A stretch of 64,000 nt of DNA from Motiliproteus sediminis (GTDB lineage Bacteria > Pseudomonadota > Gammaproteobacteria > Pseudomonadales > Balneatricaceae). A program made the translations under genes and the position numbers. The stretch covers positions 124,001 through 188,000 of the forward strand of contig NZ_JAERQK010000002.1 in NCBI RefSeq assembly GCF_017912535.1. The letters are read 5' to 3'. The notes below the pieces were generated by a model. That model was not told where the DNA came from. It worked only from the letters and a program-made list of their open reading frames with translations, and made no database searches. Positions 50,315 to 60,468 of the stretch are shown here, piece after piece (the stretch's first letter is position 1; each line of letters opens with the position of its first letter).

Positions 50315-51874
50315 ATGAAAATAGGGGTTCCCAAGGAAGTCCACGCCAACGAGAAACGGGTGGCCACCACACCAGCGCTGGTAACCCAGCTGCAGAAGAT
50401 GGGGTTTGAGGTCGCGATTGAATCCGGCGCCGGTACCGGTGCTGAATTCGCCGACGAAGCCTACCGTGACGCGGGCGCCGAGATTATCGAGGGGGCCGAC
50501 GCACTTTGGGCCAACAGCGATATCGTGCTCAAAGTCCGACCGCCGGAGGAGCACCCGCAGCTGGGTCGACATGAAGCCGACCTGCTCAAGGAAGGCGCAA
50601 CGCTGGTCTGTTTTCTGTGGCCAGCCCAGAACCCGGAACTGATGGAGCGCCTCTCCTCGCGCCGCGTCAACGTGCTGGCGATGGATTCGGTCCCGCGCAT
50701 CAGCCGCTCGCAACGCTGCGATGCCTTGAGTTCCATGGCCAACATCTCCGGCTACAAGGCGGTGATCGAAGCCTCCAACCTGTTTGGCCGCTTCCTTAAC
50801 GGTCAGATCACCGCGGCCGGCCGGGTCAAACCCGCCAAAGTGCTGGTGATCGGTGCCGGCGTCGCCGGCCTGGCTGCCCTCGGCACTGCCGGCCGCATGG
50901 GCGCCATCATCCGCGCCTTCGACACCCGCCCCGAGGTCAAGGAGCAGGTCGAAAGCATGGACGCCGAGTTCCTCACCGTCGAGATCGACGAGGACGGCAG
51001 CGGCAGCGGCGGCTATGCCAAGCAGATGTCGCAGGAGTTCATCGACGCCGAAATGGCACTGTTCCGCGAACAGGCCAAAGAGGTGGATATCATCATCACC
51101 ACCGCGCTGATCCCCGGCAAACCGGCCCCCAAGCTGATCCTTGAGGATATGGTCGAACTGATGGCCGACGGCAGCGTAATCGTTGATCTGGCCGCGGAAC
51201 AGGGTGGCAACTGCGAGCTGACCGTCCCGGGCGAGGTAGTGGTCCGCCACGGCGTCTCTATCGTCGGCTACACCGACCTGCCCAGCCGCCTGCCCACCCA
51301 GGCCAGCCAGCTGTACGCCACCAACGTCCGCAACGTGCTGTCCGAGCTTTGCCCGCAAAAGGACGGCGCGCTGCACTTCAACATGGACGACACCATCGTC
51401 CGCGGTACCACCGTCATTCACGATGGCGAAATCATCTGGCCGGCACCGCCGCCCCAGCTCTCCGTGGCCCCGCCCAAACCCAAGGCAGAACCGGCACCGG
51501 AACCGGAGCCGATATCGGCAGGCAAACGCAGCGCCATCACCCTCGGAGCCATGGGCGCCGCACTGGTTCTGCTACTGATGCTTGGCAGCGTGGCGCCTGC
51601 CGCATTCATGTCGCACTTTATCGTCTTCGTGCTGGCCTGCTTCGTCGGCTGGCAGGTGGTGTGGGCGGTGTCGCCCTCGCTGCATACACCCTTGATGAGT
51701 GTGACCAACGCCATCAGCGGCATCATCATCGTCGGCGCCCTGCTGCAGGCAGGCTCCGGCAGTAACGTGGTTTCGGTGCTGGCGTTCCTCGCCATCCTGA
51801 TTGCCAGCATCAACATCGCCGGTGGTTTCTACGTCACCCAGCGCATGCTGAAAATGTTCGTACGAGAGGATTGA
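50315..51874 (+). CDS. pntA: NAD(P) transhydrogenase alpha subunit
   Basis: 519 residues, close to the E. coli 510. [20 protein letters not shown] begins the alanine dehydrogenase-like NAD domain, with [20 protein letters not shown] for dinucleotide binding. A Pro/Glu/Ala linker (near 400) leads to four C-terminal membrane helices. The start is the ATG at 50315 with GGGAG nine bases upstream. Stop is two bases before the pntB ATG. With PntB it reduces NADP+ using proton flow. Confidence 0.97.
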   Translation: MKIGVPKEVHANEKRVATTPALVTQLQKMGFEVAIESGAGTGAEFADEAYRDAGAEIIEGADALWANSDIVLKVRPPEEHPQLGRHEADLLKEGATLVCFLWPAQNPELMERLSSRRVNVLAMDSVPRISRSQRCDALSSMANISGYKAVIEASNLFGRFLNGQITAAGRVKPAKVLVIGAGVAGLAALGTAGRMGAIIRAFDTRPEVKEQVESMDAEFLTVEIDEDGSGSGGYAKQMSQEFIDAEMALFREQAKEVDIIITTALIPGKPAPKLILEDMVELMADGSVIVDLAAEQGGNCELTVPGEVVVRHGVSIVGYTDLPSRLPTQASQLYATNVRNVLSELCPQKDGALHFNMDDTIVRGTTVIHDGEIIWPAPPPQLSVAPPKPKAEPAPEPEPISAGKRSAITLGAMGAALVLLLMLGSVAPAAFMSHFIVFVLACFVGWQVVWAVSPSLHTPLMSVTNAISGIIIVGALLQAGSGSNVVSVLAFLAILIASINIAGGFYVTQRMLKMFVRED

Positions 51875-51876
51875 TC

Positions 51877-53259
51877 ATGGGCGGTTTAACCACAGCGGCG
51901 TACATCGGCGCCAGCGTACTCTTTATTCTCAGCCTTGGAGGTCTCAGCCACCAGGAGAGCGCCCGTCGCGGCAACCTCTACGGCATCGTCGGCATGGCGC
52001 TGGCGATCATCGCCACCCTGATCAGCGACCAGGTGTCCGGCCTTGGCTGGATCATCATCGCCATGCTGATCGGCGGTGCCATCGGCATCTACTTTGCCAT
52101 CAAGGTGCAGATGACCCAGATGCCTGAGCTGGTCGCCATGATGCACAGCTTTGTCGGACTGGCGGCGGTCATGGTCGGTTTTGCCAGCTACCTGGATCCC
52201 GCCAACCATGTCATCGGGGTGGAAAAGACCATCCACGACACCGAGATCTACCTCGGCATTCTGATCGGTGCCGCCACCTTTTCCGGCTCACTGGTCGCCT
52301 TTGGCAAGCTGCGCGGCATCGTGATGAGCAAACCGCTGCACCTGCCCGGTCGCCATTACCTTAATCTGGCGGCACTGGTGCTGGCCATCCTGCTCGGCAA
52401 CAGCTTCATCGGCAGCCATGACAGCGCCCTGCTGCCGCTGATGCTGATGACCCTGATCGCGCTGGCGTTCGGCGTCCACATGGTAATGGCGATCGGCGGC
52501 GCTGATATGCCGGTAGTGGTGTCGATGCTCAACAGCTACTCCGGCTGGGCCGCAGCAGCGGCGGGCTTTATGCTTTCCAACGACCTGCTGATCGTAGTCG
52601 GTGCGCTGGTCGGCTCCAGCGGCGCCATCCTCAGCTACATCATGTGCCGGGCGATGAACCGCAAGTTTGTCAGCGTGATTCTGGGCGGCTTCGGCAGCGC
52701 CACCAGCAGCAGCGCCGGCAGCGATGAGGAGCAGGGTGAAGTATCCCCCACCAGCGCCGAAGAGGTGGCCGAAATGCTCACCAACGCCAACAGCGTGGTG
52801 ATCGTACCCGGCTACGGTATGGCGGTGGCCCATGCCCAGCACCCGATCTCCGAGATCACCAAGACCCTGCGCGCCAAGGGGGTTGAAGTACGCTTTGCCA
52901 TCCACCCCGTCGCCGGTCGTATGCCCGGCCACATGAACGTGCTGCTGGCAGAAGCCAAGGTCCCCTATGACCTGGTACTGGAGATGGACGAGATCAACGA
53001 CGACCTGGGCGAAACCGATGTGGTACTGGTGATCGGCGCCAACGACACCGTCAACCCCGCCGCCGCCGAAGATCCGGGCAGCCCCATCGCCGGGATGCCG
53101 GTGATCGAGGTGTGGAAGGCCAACACCGTAGTGGTGTTCAAACGCTCCATGGCCACCGGCTACTCCGGGGTTGAAAACCCGTTGTTCTACAAGGACAACA
53201 CCCGCATGCTGTTTGGCGACGCGCGCGAAAGCGTTGACGCCATCTTCAAGCATATCTAG
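51877..53259 (+). CDS. pntB: NAD(P) transhydrogenase beta subunit
   Basis: 460 residues: an N-terminal membrane domain of about eight helices and a C-terminal NADP-binding domain with [18 protein letters not shown] and [12 protein letters not shown]. The ATG at 51877 has GAGAGGA six bases upstream and follows pntA directly. It ends at a strong terminator. Confidence 0.97.
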   Translation: MGGLTTAAYIGASVLFILSLGGLSHQESARRGNLYGIVGMALAIIATLISDQVSGLGWIIIAMLIGGAIGIYFAIKVQMTQMPELVAMMHSFVGLAAVMVGFASYLDPANHVIGVEKTIHDTEIYLGILIGAATFSGSLVAFGKLRGIVMSKPLHLPGRHYLNLAALVLAILLGNSFIGSHDSALLPLMLMTLIALAFGVHMVMAIGGADMPVVVSMLNSYSGWAAAAAGFMLSNDLLIVVGALVGSSGAILSYIMCRAMNRKFVSVILGGFGSATSSSAGSDEEQGEVSPTSAEEVAEMLTNANSVVIVPGYGMAVAHAQHPISEITKTLRAKGVEVRFAIHPVAGRMPGHMNVLLAEAKVPYDLVLEMDEINDDLGETDVVLVIGANDTVNPAAAEDPGSPIAGMPVIEVWKANTVVVFKRSMATGYSGVENPLFYKDNTRMLFGDARESVDAIFKHI

Positions 53260-53271
53260 GCGGAGCAACGC

Positions 53272-53300
53272 AAAACGGCGGAGCCTGGCTCCGCCGTTTT
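53272..53300 (+). terminator. Rho-independent terminator after pntB
   Basis: AAAACGGCGGAGCC pairs perfectly with GGCTCCGCCGTTTT around a single T, with A- and T-runs at the base; works in either orientation. Confidence 0.9.
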
Positions 53301-53373
53301 CTTGGTAACTCACCGGTTTTTCAACCGCGCATCAGCGTGCGGCGAAAAAACCGCCCCCATGCCGCCACGTCCC

Positions 53374-53402
53374 TTGGCGCACCGACCCCAAGTCGCTATA
53401 AT
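53374..53402 (+). promoter_or_regulatory. tRNA-Ile promoter
   Basis: TTGGCG (53374-53379), 17-base spacer, perfect TATAAT (53397-53402), then a GC-rich discriminator CGCCGC as in stringently controlled stable RNA promoters. The tRNA starts 16 bases downstream. Confidence 0.85.
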
Positions 53403-53417
53403 CGCCGCTCCTTTCCA

Positions 53418-53494
53418 GGGCCTATAGCTCAGTTGGTTAGAGCAGTGGACTCATAATCCATTGGTCGCAGGTTCAAGTCCTGCTGGGCCCACCA
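53418..53494 (+). tRNA. tRNA-Ile (anticodon CAU, lysidine-type)
   Basis: 77 bases with encoded CCA. Acceptor GGGCCTA pairs with TGGGCCC; D-arm AGCTCAGTTGGTTAGAGCA; anticodon loop CTCATAA in stem GTGGA/TCCAT; T-arm GCAGGTTCAAGTCCTGC. The overall layout matches the tRNA-Ile2 that TilS converts to read AUA; elongator Met tRNA is the alternative for a CAT anticodon. It borders the region of apparently acquired genes. Confidence 0.9.
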
Positions 53495-53825
53495 CCACTC
53501 CCCTATGGCGCACCAATGGCGCACCAACCAGCAACAAACCACAGAACATCAGGCATATCACCTACTCCGATTACAGTCCTACATTGGATAGCCAGAACCA
53601 ACTCTCAAGCACCTAAGAGCGGTCATAAGCACTGCCGCAGAAAGTGACCGAAAAGGGCACATAGTTGCCGTATTCGGTATGGACCTAGCACTTAAACTCC
53701 AACCAAACCAATTACTGATCCTCCTTTGTGACTAAATCACTTGCGCATCAGCGCCGACAATGGAACTATCTGCCTCCAACAGGCTCTGAGCAGCTTGTAC
53801 CACCGCGAAACTGGCAGGAACGCCC
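53495..53825 (+). other. Gene-free DNA after the tRNA with an 11-base tandem repeat
   Basis: About 330 bases. ATGGCGCACCA occurs twice head to tail at 53505-53526, 10 bases after the tRNA CCA end, and itself ends in CACCA like the tRNA 3' end. The rest is more AT-rich than its surroundings and has no convincing gene. It may be the scar of an integration site. The copper cluster promoter should be near its end, but I see no clear copper-regulator palindrome. Confidence 0.45.
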
Positions 53826-54260
53826 GTGAGCCTGATTTTTGGACAGCAGAAACTCCGCCACACCAGCCGCATGAACATTTTGGTGCTGGTACTGACCCTG
53901 TTTGTGGTCGGCAGTCACTGTTCGGTGGCGATGGCGCAGGTGAGCATGTCCGAGCTGGAGCGGCCCGACGTATCCTCTCATGCTGCGATGGAGCACCATT
54001 GCGGCGAGACGCTCAGCCTTGATGCCGATAATGGCGATGGGCTCTGTCTGGACGATCATTGCCCCGATTCTTTGACCCCCTTGCAGACGCAGTCCCACAA
54101 ACTGAGCAAGCAGGGCCTGGATACTCCGGATCTGCTATTAGCCCCGTCAGTGACATTGCCGCTTGCGCGCGCCGGCCCTTGTGGTTCCGCGACTGAACTT
54201 CATTCTGCTGAGTTTCTCTCCCCCCCTCTCTTCACCACGCTCTGTGTTCTGCGGCTATAA
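53826..54260 (+). CDS. Small secreted Cys/His protein of the copper cluster, unknown
   Basis: 144 residues from a GTG with CAGGA seven bases upstream, or 129 from an ATG at 53871. A hydrophobic segment (MNILVLVLTLFVVGSHCS) serves as export signal. The mature part has HHCGETLSLDADNG and CLDDHCPD, a Cys/His/Asp cluster that could bind metal. No family recognised. It is 116 bases upstream of the cusC-like gene on the same strand. Position and composition suggest a periplasmic metal role; this is inference. Confidence 0.55.
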   Translation: MSLIFGQQKLRHTSRMNILVLVLTLFVVGSHCSVAMAQVSMSELERPDVSSHAAMEHHCGETLSLDADNGDGLCLDDHCPDSLTPLQTQSHKLSKQGLDTPDLLLAPSVTLPLARAGPCGSATELHSAEFLSPPLFTTLCVLRL

Positions 54261-54376
54261 GCCCTGCGCATCGCGCCGTTGATGGCGCTGAATCTCCACA
54301 AGTTTTGATGTGATCTGGTGATCGGTATGCCCTTTTTGCGGCGCATGGCCCGATCGCTGCGACAGGAGTCAACTGG

Positions 54377-55657
54377 ATGCGTATTTTGGCAGCACCTGCC
54401 TTGGTGGCAGGTCTGATTCTGGGGCTGAGCGTGGCCCCGCATGGTTGGGCCGAGGAACGACTGAGCCTCGCCGCGGCCCAACAACAGGCGTTAGCGGATA
54501 ATCCTCGTCTGGCACAGATCGAAGCTCGCTACGAGGCAGCTTTGACCCGGCCGTCACAGGTCGGTGCGTTACCGGACCCGACCCTCAATCTGGGGATTAT
54601 TAGTCTCCCCACCGATACCTTTAACCTCGACCAGGAGCCGATGACCCAGTTGCAGGTTGGGATCAATCAGCCGATCCCCTGGTTCGGCAAGTTGGAACTG
54701 GCCGAGGCCGCTGCCCAGCGGGATGCCGACGCTGCCGCCGAAGAGTTGGCCGAAGCGCGAGTATTGTTGGCGCGGGACGTGGCCCGTGGCTGGTGGGCGT
54801 TGTTTTACCTCGACCACGCGCTGGCGGTGGTCGACGCCAACCTTGACCGGCTGCGCGAATTTAACCGTATCGCCCAAAGCCGCTATCGAGTAGGCAAGGG
54901 GCTGCAGCAGGATGCGCTGCAGGCGCAGCTGGAGCTCTCGACCCAGTTGGAGCAGCAGATCCGCCTGGGTGGTGAGCGGCGCCAGGTGGTGGCGCAACTC
55001 AATGCACTGCTGGGGCGTGCCGGTGATATCCCGATCACGCTGCAGGAGCCGCCATCGGTGACCTTGCAGCCGCTGCCCGATTCCGGGCAATTGGTGGAGC
55101 GCGGGCTTACGCAGCGCCCAGCCATCCGACGCCAGCAGCGACTGGTCGATGCGGCTGGTGAGCGGCGCGCGCTGGCGGAACGCGATCGCTACCCGGACCT
55201 GAGCCTTGGCGCAGCCTACGGCTATCGCCAGGATGCGCCCAACGGTAGCTCCCGGGCCGACCTGCTTTCGGTGACGCTGGGGATCAAATTGCCCCTGTAC
55301 GCCGACCGCAAGCAGCATCGAGCGATCGACCAGCGCGGAGCAGAGCTGATTGCCGAGCAGCAGGCACTGCGGGAGTCGCAATTGGCGATGCGCGCTGAGG
55401 TGGAGCAGTCCATCGCAGATTACCAGCGCGCGCGGGAGCAGACCGAGCTGCTGCAGCAAGGGATTATTCCTCAGGCGCGGCAGACCGTCGCCTCCATGTT
55501 GTCCGGCTATCAGGTGGGCAAGGTGGATTTCACCGCGCTGGTGCGAGCGCAACTTCAAGTCAATCGAGTTCAGTTGCAGTACTGGGCCGCTCTGCGCGAT
55601 GCGCAGCAGGCGCGCGCCCGACTGGTCGCCGCGGTGGGGGGCGAGATAGATGAATAA
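54377..55657 (+). CDS. cusC: TolC-family outer-membrane channel of a Cu/Ag efflux pump (CusC-like)
   Basis: 426 residues: signal peptide (PALVAGLILGLSVAPHGWA) and two repeated TolC helical hairpins (RLSLAAAQQQALADNPRL and, in the second half, GQLVERGLTQRPAIR). No lipobox is visible, unlike E. coli CusC. AGGAG lies eight bases before the ATG. The stop overlaps the cusB-like start by eight bases. Forms the exit duct of the tripartite pump. Confidence 0.88.
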   Translation: MRILAAPALVAGLILGLSVAPHGWAEERLSLAAAQQQALADNPRLAQIEARYEAALTRPSQVGALPDPTLNLGIISLPTDTFNLDQEPMTQLQVGINQPIPWFGKLELAEAAAQRDADAAAEELAEARVLLARDVARGWWALFYLDHALAVVDANLDRLREFNRIAQSRYRVGKGLQQDALQAQLELSTQLEQQIRLGGERRQVVAQLNALLGRAGDIPITLQEPPSVTLQPLPDSGQLVERGLTQRPAIRRQQRLVDAAGERRALAERDRYPDLSLGAAYGYRQDAPNGSSRADLLSVTLGIKLPLYADRKQHRAIDQRGAELIAEQQALRESQLAMRAEVEQSIADYQRAREQTELLQQGIIPQARQTVASMLSGYQVGKVDFTALVRAQLQVNRVQLQYWAALRDAQQARARLVAAVGGEIDE

Positions 55658-57245
55658 ATCAGTATTCGGTATGGCAGTGACGCTGCTGTTGGGTATCGGC
55701 GGCGGCTTGGGGCTGAGCTACTACTTGCCCATGATGAATGGTGCTGGCGACGCTGCAGCGACCGCGTCTTCTTCGAGCGATGAGGCTGGCAATAAACCGC
55801 TGTTCTACCGCAATCCGATGAACCCGGCGATCACCTCACCGGTACCGGCCAAAGATGAGATGGGAATGGACTACATTCCGGTCTATGCCGATAAACCCAA
55901 GGCCGAGAAGAAACCGCTGTTCTACCGCAACCCCATGAACCCGGCGATCACCTCGCCGGTGCCGGCGCAGGATGAGATGGGGATGGATTACATTCCGGTT
56001 TATGCCGACGACGACGGTGGCAGTGACGAACCGGCCGGCACGGTCAAGATCGATCCGGTGGTGGTGCAGAATATCGGCGTGCGCACCGTAGCGGTTGAAC
56101 AGCGCGATATGGCCAAAACCGTCCGCGCCAGCGGTCGGATCACCGTTGATGAAAGCCGGATGGCGCGCTTGCATCCGCGCACCGAAGGCTGGGTTGAGCA
56201 GCAGCGGGTGGCGCGCATCGGTGACAGCGTTATGCGCGGCGATGAGCTGCTGCAGGTTTATTCGCCGCAGCTGGTGAACTCGCAGCAGGAGTACCTGCTG
56301 GCGCTGGAGAACCTCAAGGCCCTTGAGGGCAGTGATTACGCGGATATCCGTAATGGCGCTCGAGAGTTGGTGGACAGTGCCTACCAACGGCTGCGGTTGC
56401 TGGATATGCCCGAACATGAGATTGCTGAATTGCGCCGCCGCGGCAAAGTGAGCCGGCAGGTCAGCATCGAATCACCGGTGGATGGGGTGGTGCTCAGCAT
56501 TGGCGCCCGTGAAGGGCAGTTTATTATGCCTAACACCGAACTCTACATGCTCGCCGACCTTTCCAAAGTGTGGTTGCTGGCAGATGTGTACGAGTATGAA
56601 CTGCCCTGGGTTCGGGTCGGCGATCAAGCCACGGCCCGGATTACCGGTCTTGGTGACCGTCGGTTTACCGGCACGGTGTCCTACATCTACCCCTACGCTG
56701 AAGCCAGAACCCGCACGGTCAAAGTGCGGCTGGAGTTCGATAACCCTGACGGCGAACTGAAACCCGACATGTTTGCCCAGGTCCGCATCGGCGCCGCCGA
56801 GCGCCAGCAGGCGCTGGTGATACCGAGCGAGGCGGTGGTGCGCTCTGGGTCCCGTGAGCAGGTGTTTGTGGTGCGTGGCGAAGGCAAATACGAGCCGCGT
56901 GAAGTGGAGCTGGGTTACAGCAGCGATGGCCTGGTTGAGGTGCGCTCCGGGCTTAAATTGGGTGATCGGGTAGTGAATTCGGCGCTGTTCCTGATCGACT
57001 CTGAATCCAAGCTGCGCGAGGCCACCGCCAAGATGATGGAAGCCAGCCAGGCTCCGGCTGGCGATGCGTCCCTCGATATGGGCGATATGGATATGAGTGG
57101 CATGGATATGGGCGGGCTGTCGATGGACGGCATGCAAATGGACAGCATGAGCATGGACGGCATGTCGATGGATCAGGCGGCGTCGGATCAGCTTTCCATG
57201 GAGTCCATGAGCCTCAGCCAGGGGGAGGCCAAAGCGGATGATTAA
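55650..57245 (+). CDS. cusB: Periplasmic adaptor of the Cu/Ag efflux pump (CusB-like) with duplicated metal domain and Met-rich tail
   Basis: 531 residues. After an N-terminal anchor (TLLLGIGGGLGLSYYL), two copies of a heavy-metal binding domain (about 49-81 and 88-120) each hold methionines in NPMNP and EMGMDY (M57, M71, M73 and M96, M110, M112). These match the three-Met Cu(I) site of E. coli CusB. The usual lipoyl, beta-barrel and membrane-proximal domains follow (VRASGRITVDES, IESPVDGVVLSIGAREGQFI). The last 67 residues form a tail with about 14 Met in SMDGM/MDMSGMD-like repeats, which I do not know from CusB. Overlaps cusC and cusA by eight bases each. Confidence 0.9.
   Translation: MNKSVFGMAVTLLLGIGGGLGLSYYLPMMNGAGDAAATASSSSDEAGNKPLFYRNPMNPAITSPVPAKDEMGMDYIPVYADKPKAEKKPLFYRNPMNPAITSPVPAQDEMGMDYIPVYADDDGGSDEPAGTVKIDPVVVQNIGVRTVAVEQRDMAKTVRASGRITVDESRMARLHPRTEGWVEQQRVARIGDSVMRGDELLQVYSPQLVNSQQEYLLALENLKALEGSDYADIRNGARELVDSAYQRLRLLDMPEHEIAELRRRGKVSRQVSIESPVDGVVLSIGAREGQFIMPNTELYMLADLSKVWLLADVYEYELPWVRVGDQATARITGLGDRRFTGTVSYIYPYAEARTRTVKVRLEFDNPDGELKPDMFAQVRIGAAERQQALVIPSEAVVRSGSREQVFVVRGEGKYEPREVELGYSSDGLVEVRSGLKLGDRVVNSALFLIDSESKLREATAKMMEASQAPAGDASLDMGDMDMSGMDMGGLSMDGMQMDSMSMDGMSMDQAASDQLSMESMSLSQGEAKADD
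55794..56009 (+). repeat. Tandem duplication of the CusB metal-domain coding sequence
   Basis: Two 99-base units (55794-55892 and 55911-56009), period 117 bases, encode 33-residue segments that differ at only one or two residues. Most base differences are silent, indicating a fairly recent duplication kept under protein selection. Confidence 0.9.
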
Positions 57246-60200
57246 CGCCACCATCAACAGCTCGCTGCGCAACCGCTTTCTGGTGCTGATCGCCACCGCG
57301 CTGCTGGTGGCGGCCGGTATCTGGGCGGTCAAGAAGACCCCGCTCGATGCGATTCCGGATCTGTCTGATGTGCAGGTAATCGTGTTTACCGAGTTTCCGG
57401 GGCAGGCACCGCAGGTGGTCGAGGATCAGGTGACCTATCCGCTGACCACCGCCATGCTCGGGGTGCCCTACGCTAAAGTGGTGCGCGGGTTCTCGTTCTT
57501 TGGTTACTCCTTCGTCTACATCATCTTCGAAGATGGCACCGATATGTACTGGGCCCGCTCGCGGGTGCTGGAGCAGCTCAACTACGCCGCCAGCCGGCTG
57601 CCCGACGGAGTGCAGCCGGTGCTGGGGCCCGACGCCACCGGGGTGGGTTGGGTGTATGAGTACGCGCTGGTGGATCGCAGCGGTCGCCACGACCTGGCCC
57701 AGCTGCGCTCTATTCAGGACTGGTACCTGCGTTACCAACTGCAAACCGTGCCCGGGGTGTCTGAGGTCGCCAGCGTGGGCGGCCACGTCAAGCAGTATCA
57801 GGTCGAGGTAGATCCCAACCTGATGGCGCGCTACAACGTGCCGCTGTCTCGGGTCAAACAGGCGATCAAACGCTCCAATAACGATGTCGGTGGCCGACTG
57901 GTAGAGATGGCCGAGACCGAGTACATGGTGCGCGGGCTGGGGTATATCCGCACCCCGAGCGACCTGGAGAACATTCCGGTCGGTGCCGCGGTTGACGGTA
58001 CCCCGCTGCGGCTCAAGGATATCGCCCACGTGCAACTGGGGCCGGAACTGCGCCGCGGCATCGCCGAACTGGACGGCGAGGGCGAAACCGTGGGCGGTAT
58101 TGTGGTGATGCGTTACGGCGAAAACGCCCAGGCTACTATCGAGGCGGTCAAGGAGCGGCTGGAGCAGCTCAAGCCCGGCCTGCCCGATGGCGTCGAGATC
58201 ATTCCGGTTTATGACCGTAGCGATCTGATCGAACGGGCGGTCGACAACCTGGTGGTCAAGCTGGTGGAAGAGTCGATCGTGGTGGCGGTGGTGTGCGTAC
58301 TGTTCCTGCTGCACGCACGCTCGGCGCTGGTAGCGATTGTTACCCTGCCGATCGGCATTCTGATGGCGTTTATTGTGATGCAGTGGCAGGGGATCAACGC
58401 CAATATCATGTCCCTCGGCGGGATCGCCATCGCTATCGGGGCGATGGTGGATGGCGCCATCGTGATGATAGAAAACGCCCACAAACACCTGGAGCTGGCC
58501 CACGATCGGCTTAAACGGGAGCTGACCAGTGGTGAACGCTGGCGGGCGGTCGCCGATGCCGCACGCGAGGTGGGGCCGGCGCTGTTCTTCTCACTGCTGA
58601 TTATTACCGTCTCGTTCCTGCCGGTGTTTACCCTGCAGGCGCAAGAGGGGCGGCTGTTCAGCCCGCTGGCCTTTACCAAGACCTACGCCATGGCGGCAGC
58701 GGCGCTGCTAGCGATCACCCTGGTGCCGGTGCTGATGGGCTACTTTATTCGCGGCAAGATCCTGCCCGAGGCTAAGAATCCGGTGAATCGCCTGCTGCAC
58801 TGGCTGCATGCGCCGGTGCTGGGGCTGGCGCTAAAAGTGCGTTGGCTGACTTTGTTGTTGGCTCTGGTCGCGGTGGCCGCCACCTGGTACCCGGTGTCAA
58901 AACTGGGCAGCGAGTTTATGCCGCCGCTGGACGAGGGCGACATCCTCTATATGCCCACCACCTACCCGGGGGTATCGATCACCAAGGCGAAGGAGCTGCT
59001 GCAGCAGACCGACAAAATCCTTGCCAGCTTCCCCGAGGTGGAACGGGTATTTGGCAAGGCCGGCCGTGCCGACACCGCCACCGATCCGGCGCCGCTGGGG
59101 ATGCTGGAAACCACGGTCAAGTTGAAGCCCAAGGATCAGTGGCCTGACCCGACTAAGACCACTCAAGAGCTGATGAACGAGATGGATCAGGCGATCAAGT
59201 TCCCCGGTCTTGCCAATGCCTGGACCATGCCGATCAAGACCCGCATCGACATGCTTTCTACCGGGATCAAGACCCCGGTGGGGATCAAGGTCAGCGGCCC
59301 CAGCCTGGCCAAACTGGAAGAACTGGTGTTGGAGATAGAGGGCGTGGTTCGGGAGGTGTCGGGCACGCTGACCGCGTTCGGTGATCGCGCCGTGGGTGGT
59401 TATTACCTCGACTTTGAGATCGACCGCGAGCAGGCCGCCCGTTACGGCCTGACCACCGGCGATGTGCAGGATGTGATCCAGACCGCCATCGGCGGCATGA
59501 ACGTCACCCGAACGGTCGAAGGGCTGGAGCGTTATCCGGTCAATATCCGCTATCCGCGAGAACTTCGCGACGACCTGGAGTCGTTACGGCGGGTGCTGGT
59601 GCCGACGCCCGGCGGTGCCCAGATTCCGCTGGCGCAGTTGGCCGATCTGGAGCTGCGCCGGGGGCCTCCTGGAATTAAGAGCGAGGATGCCCGGCTGACC
59701 TCCTGGATCTATGTTGATATCTATGTCTCTGATATCGGCGGCTATGTGCGTGCCGCGCAGCAGGCGGTGGCTGAAAAGATCGATGTGCCGGCGGGCTACA
59801 CCATCAGTTGGTCGGGTCAGTTTGAGTACATGGAGCGTGCCGCTGAGAGGCTCAAGATCGTCATTCCGGCGACGCTGCTGATCATCTTCCTGCTGCTCTA
59901 CTTCAACTTTCGCAATATCAGCGCGCCACTGGTGGTGATGCTGTCGATCCCGTTCGGCCTAGTGGGCGGCATCTGGCTGATCCACGGACTGGGTTTCAAC
60001 CTGTCGGTGGCGGTAGCGGTGGGCTTTATCGCTCTGGCTGGAGTTGCTGCCGAGATCGGGGTGCTGGTACTGACCTTTATCGACCAGGCGGTAGCGGCCA
60101 AGCGTCAGGCGCTGGTGATACCACGCAAGCTGACGCGCGAAGAGATCTACCAGGCCGTATTGAAAGGTACGTCTGAGCGGGTGCGCCCTATCGCCATGAC

Positions 60201-60432
60201 CGCGGTGACGATTATCGCTGGTCTGCTGCCGATCATGTGGAGCGACGGTACCGGCTCCGAGGTAATGCAGCGGATCGCCGCGCCGATGGTGGGCGGTATG
60301 GTCAGCGTCACCCTGCTCTGCCTGGTGGTCCTGCCGGTGATCTACGGTCTGGTGCTGCAAGTGAAAGAACGCTTGCGCAAACAGCATCACCCGGTCAAGG
60401 AAGCGGCGCAAGAACAGCCGCAACTCAATTAA
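57238..60432 (+). CDS. cusA: Heavy-metal RND transporter, Cu(I)/Ag(I) type (CusA-like)
   Basis: 1064 residues, the normal HME-RND length, twelve helices with two large periplasmic loops. The transport methionines fall at M572 (ILYMP), M622 (PLGMLE) and M672 (IDMLSTG), equivalent to M573, M623 and M672 of E. coli CusA; this is strong support for Cu(I)/Ag(I) over divalent metals. Proton-relay acidic residues lie in helix 4 (AIAIGAMVDGAIVMIENAH). Start overlaps the cusB stop. Confidence 0.94.
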   Translation: MINATINSSLRNRFLVLIATALLVAAGIWAVKKTPLDAIPDLSDVQVIVFTEFPGQAPQVVEDQVTYPLTTAMLGVPYAKVVRGFSFFGYSFVYIIFEDGTDMYWARSRVLEQLNYAASRLPDGVQPVLGPDATGVGWVYEYALVDRSGRHDLAQLRSIQDWYLRYQLQTVPGVSEVASVGGHVKQYQVEVDPNLMARYNVPLSRVKQAIKRSNNDVGGRLVEMAETEYMVRGLGYIRTPSDLENIPVGAAVDGTPLRLKDIAHVQLGPELRRGIAELDGEGETVGGIVVMRYGENAQATIEAVKERLEQLKPGLPDGVEIIPVYDRSDLIERAVDNLVVKLVEESIVVAVVCVLFLLHARSALVAIVTLPIGILMAFIVMQWQGINANIMSLGGIAIAIGAMVDGAIVMIENAHKHLELAHDRLKRELTSGERWRAVADAAREVGPALFFSLLIITVSFLPVFTLQAQEGRLFSPLAFTKTYAMAAAALLAITLVPVLMGYFIRGKILPEAKNPVNRLLHWLHAPVLGLALKVRWLTLLLALVAVAATWYPVSKLGSEFMPPLDEGDILYMPTTYPGVSITKAKELLQQTDKILASFPEVERVFGKAGRADTATDPAPLGMLETTVKLKPKDQWPDPTKTTQELMNEMDQAIKFPGLANAWTMPIKTRIDMLSTGIKTPVGIKVSGPSLAKLEELVLEIEGVVREVSGTLTAFGDRAVGGYYLDFEIDREQAARYGLTTGDVQDVIQTAIGGMNVTRTVEGLERYPVNIRYPRELRDDLESLRRVLVPTPGGAQIPLAQLADLELRRGPPGIKSEDARLTSWIYVDIYVSDIGGYVRAAQQAVAEKIDVPAGYTISWSGQFEYMERAAERLKIVIPATLLIIFLLLYFNFRNISAPLVVMLSIPFGLVGGIWLIHGLGFNLSVAVAVGFIALAGVAAEIGVLVLTFIDQAVAAKRQALVIPRKLTREEIYQAVLKGTSERVRPIAMTAVTIIAGLLPIMWSDGTGSEVMQRIAAPMVGGMVSVTLLCLVVLPVIYGLVLQVKERLRKQHHPVKEAAQEQPQLN

Positions 60433-60468
60433 CATTTTGATTAAGCAAACAACAAAGGAATCAAAACC

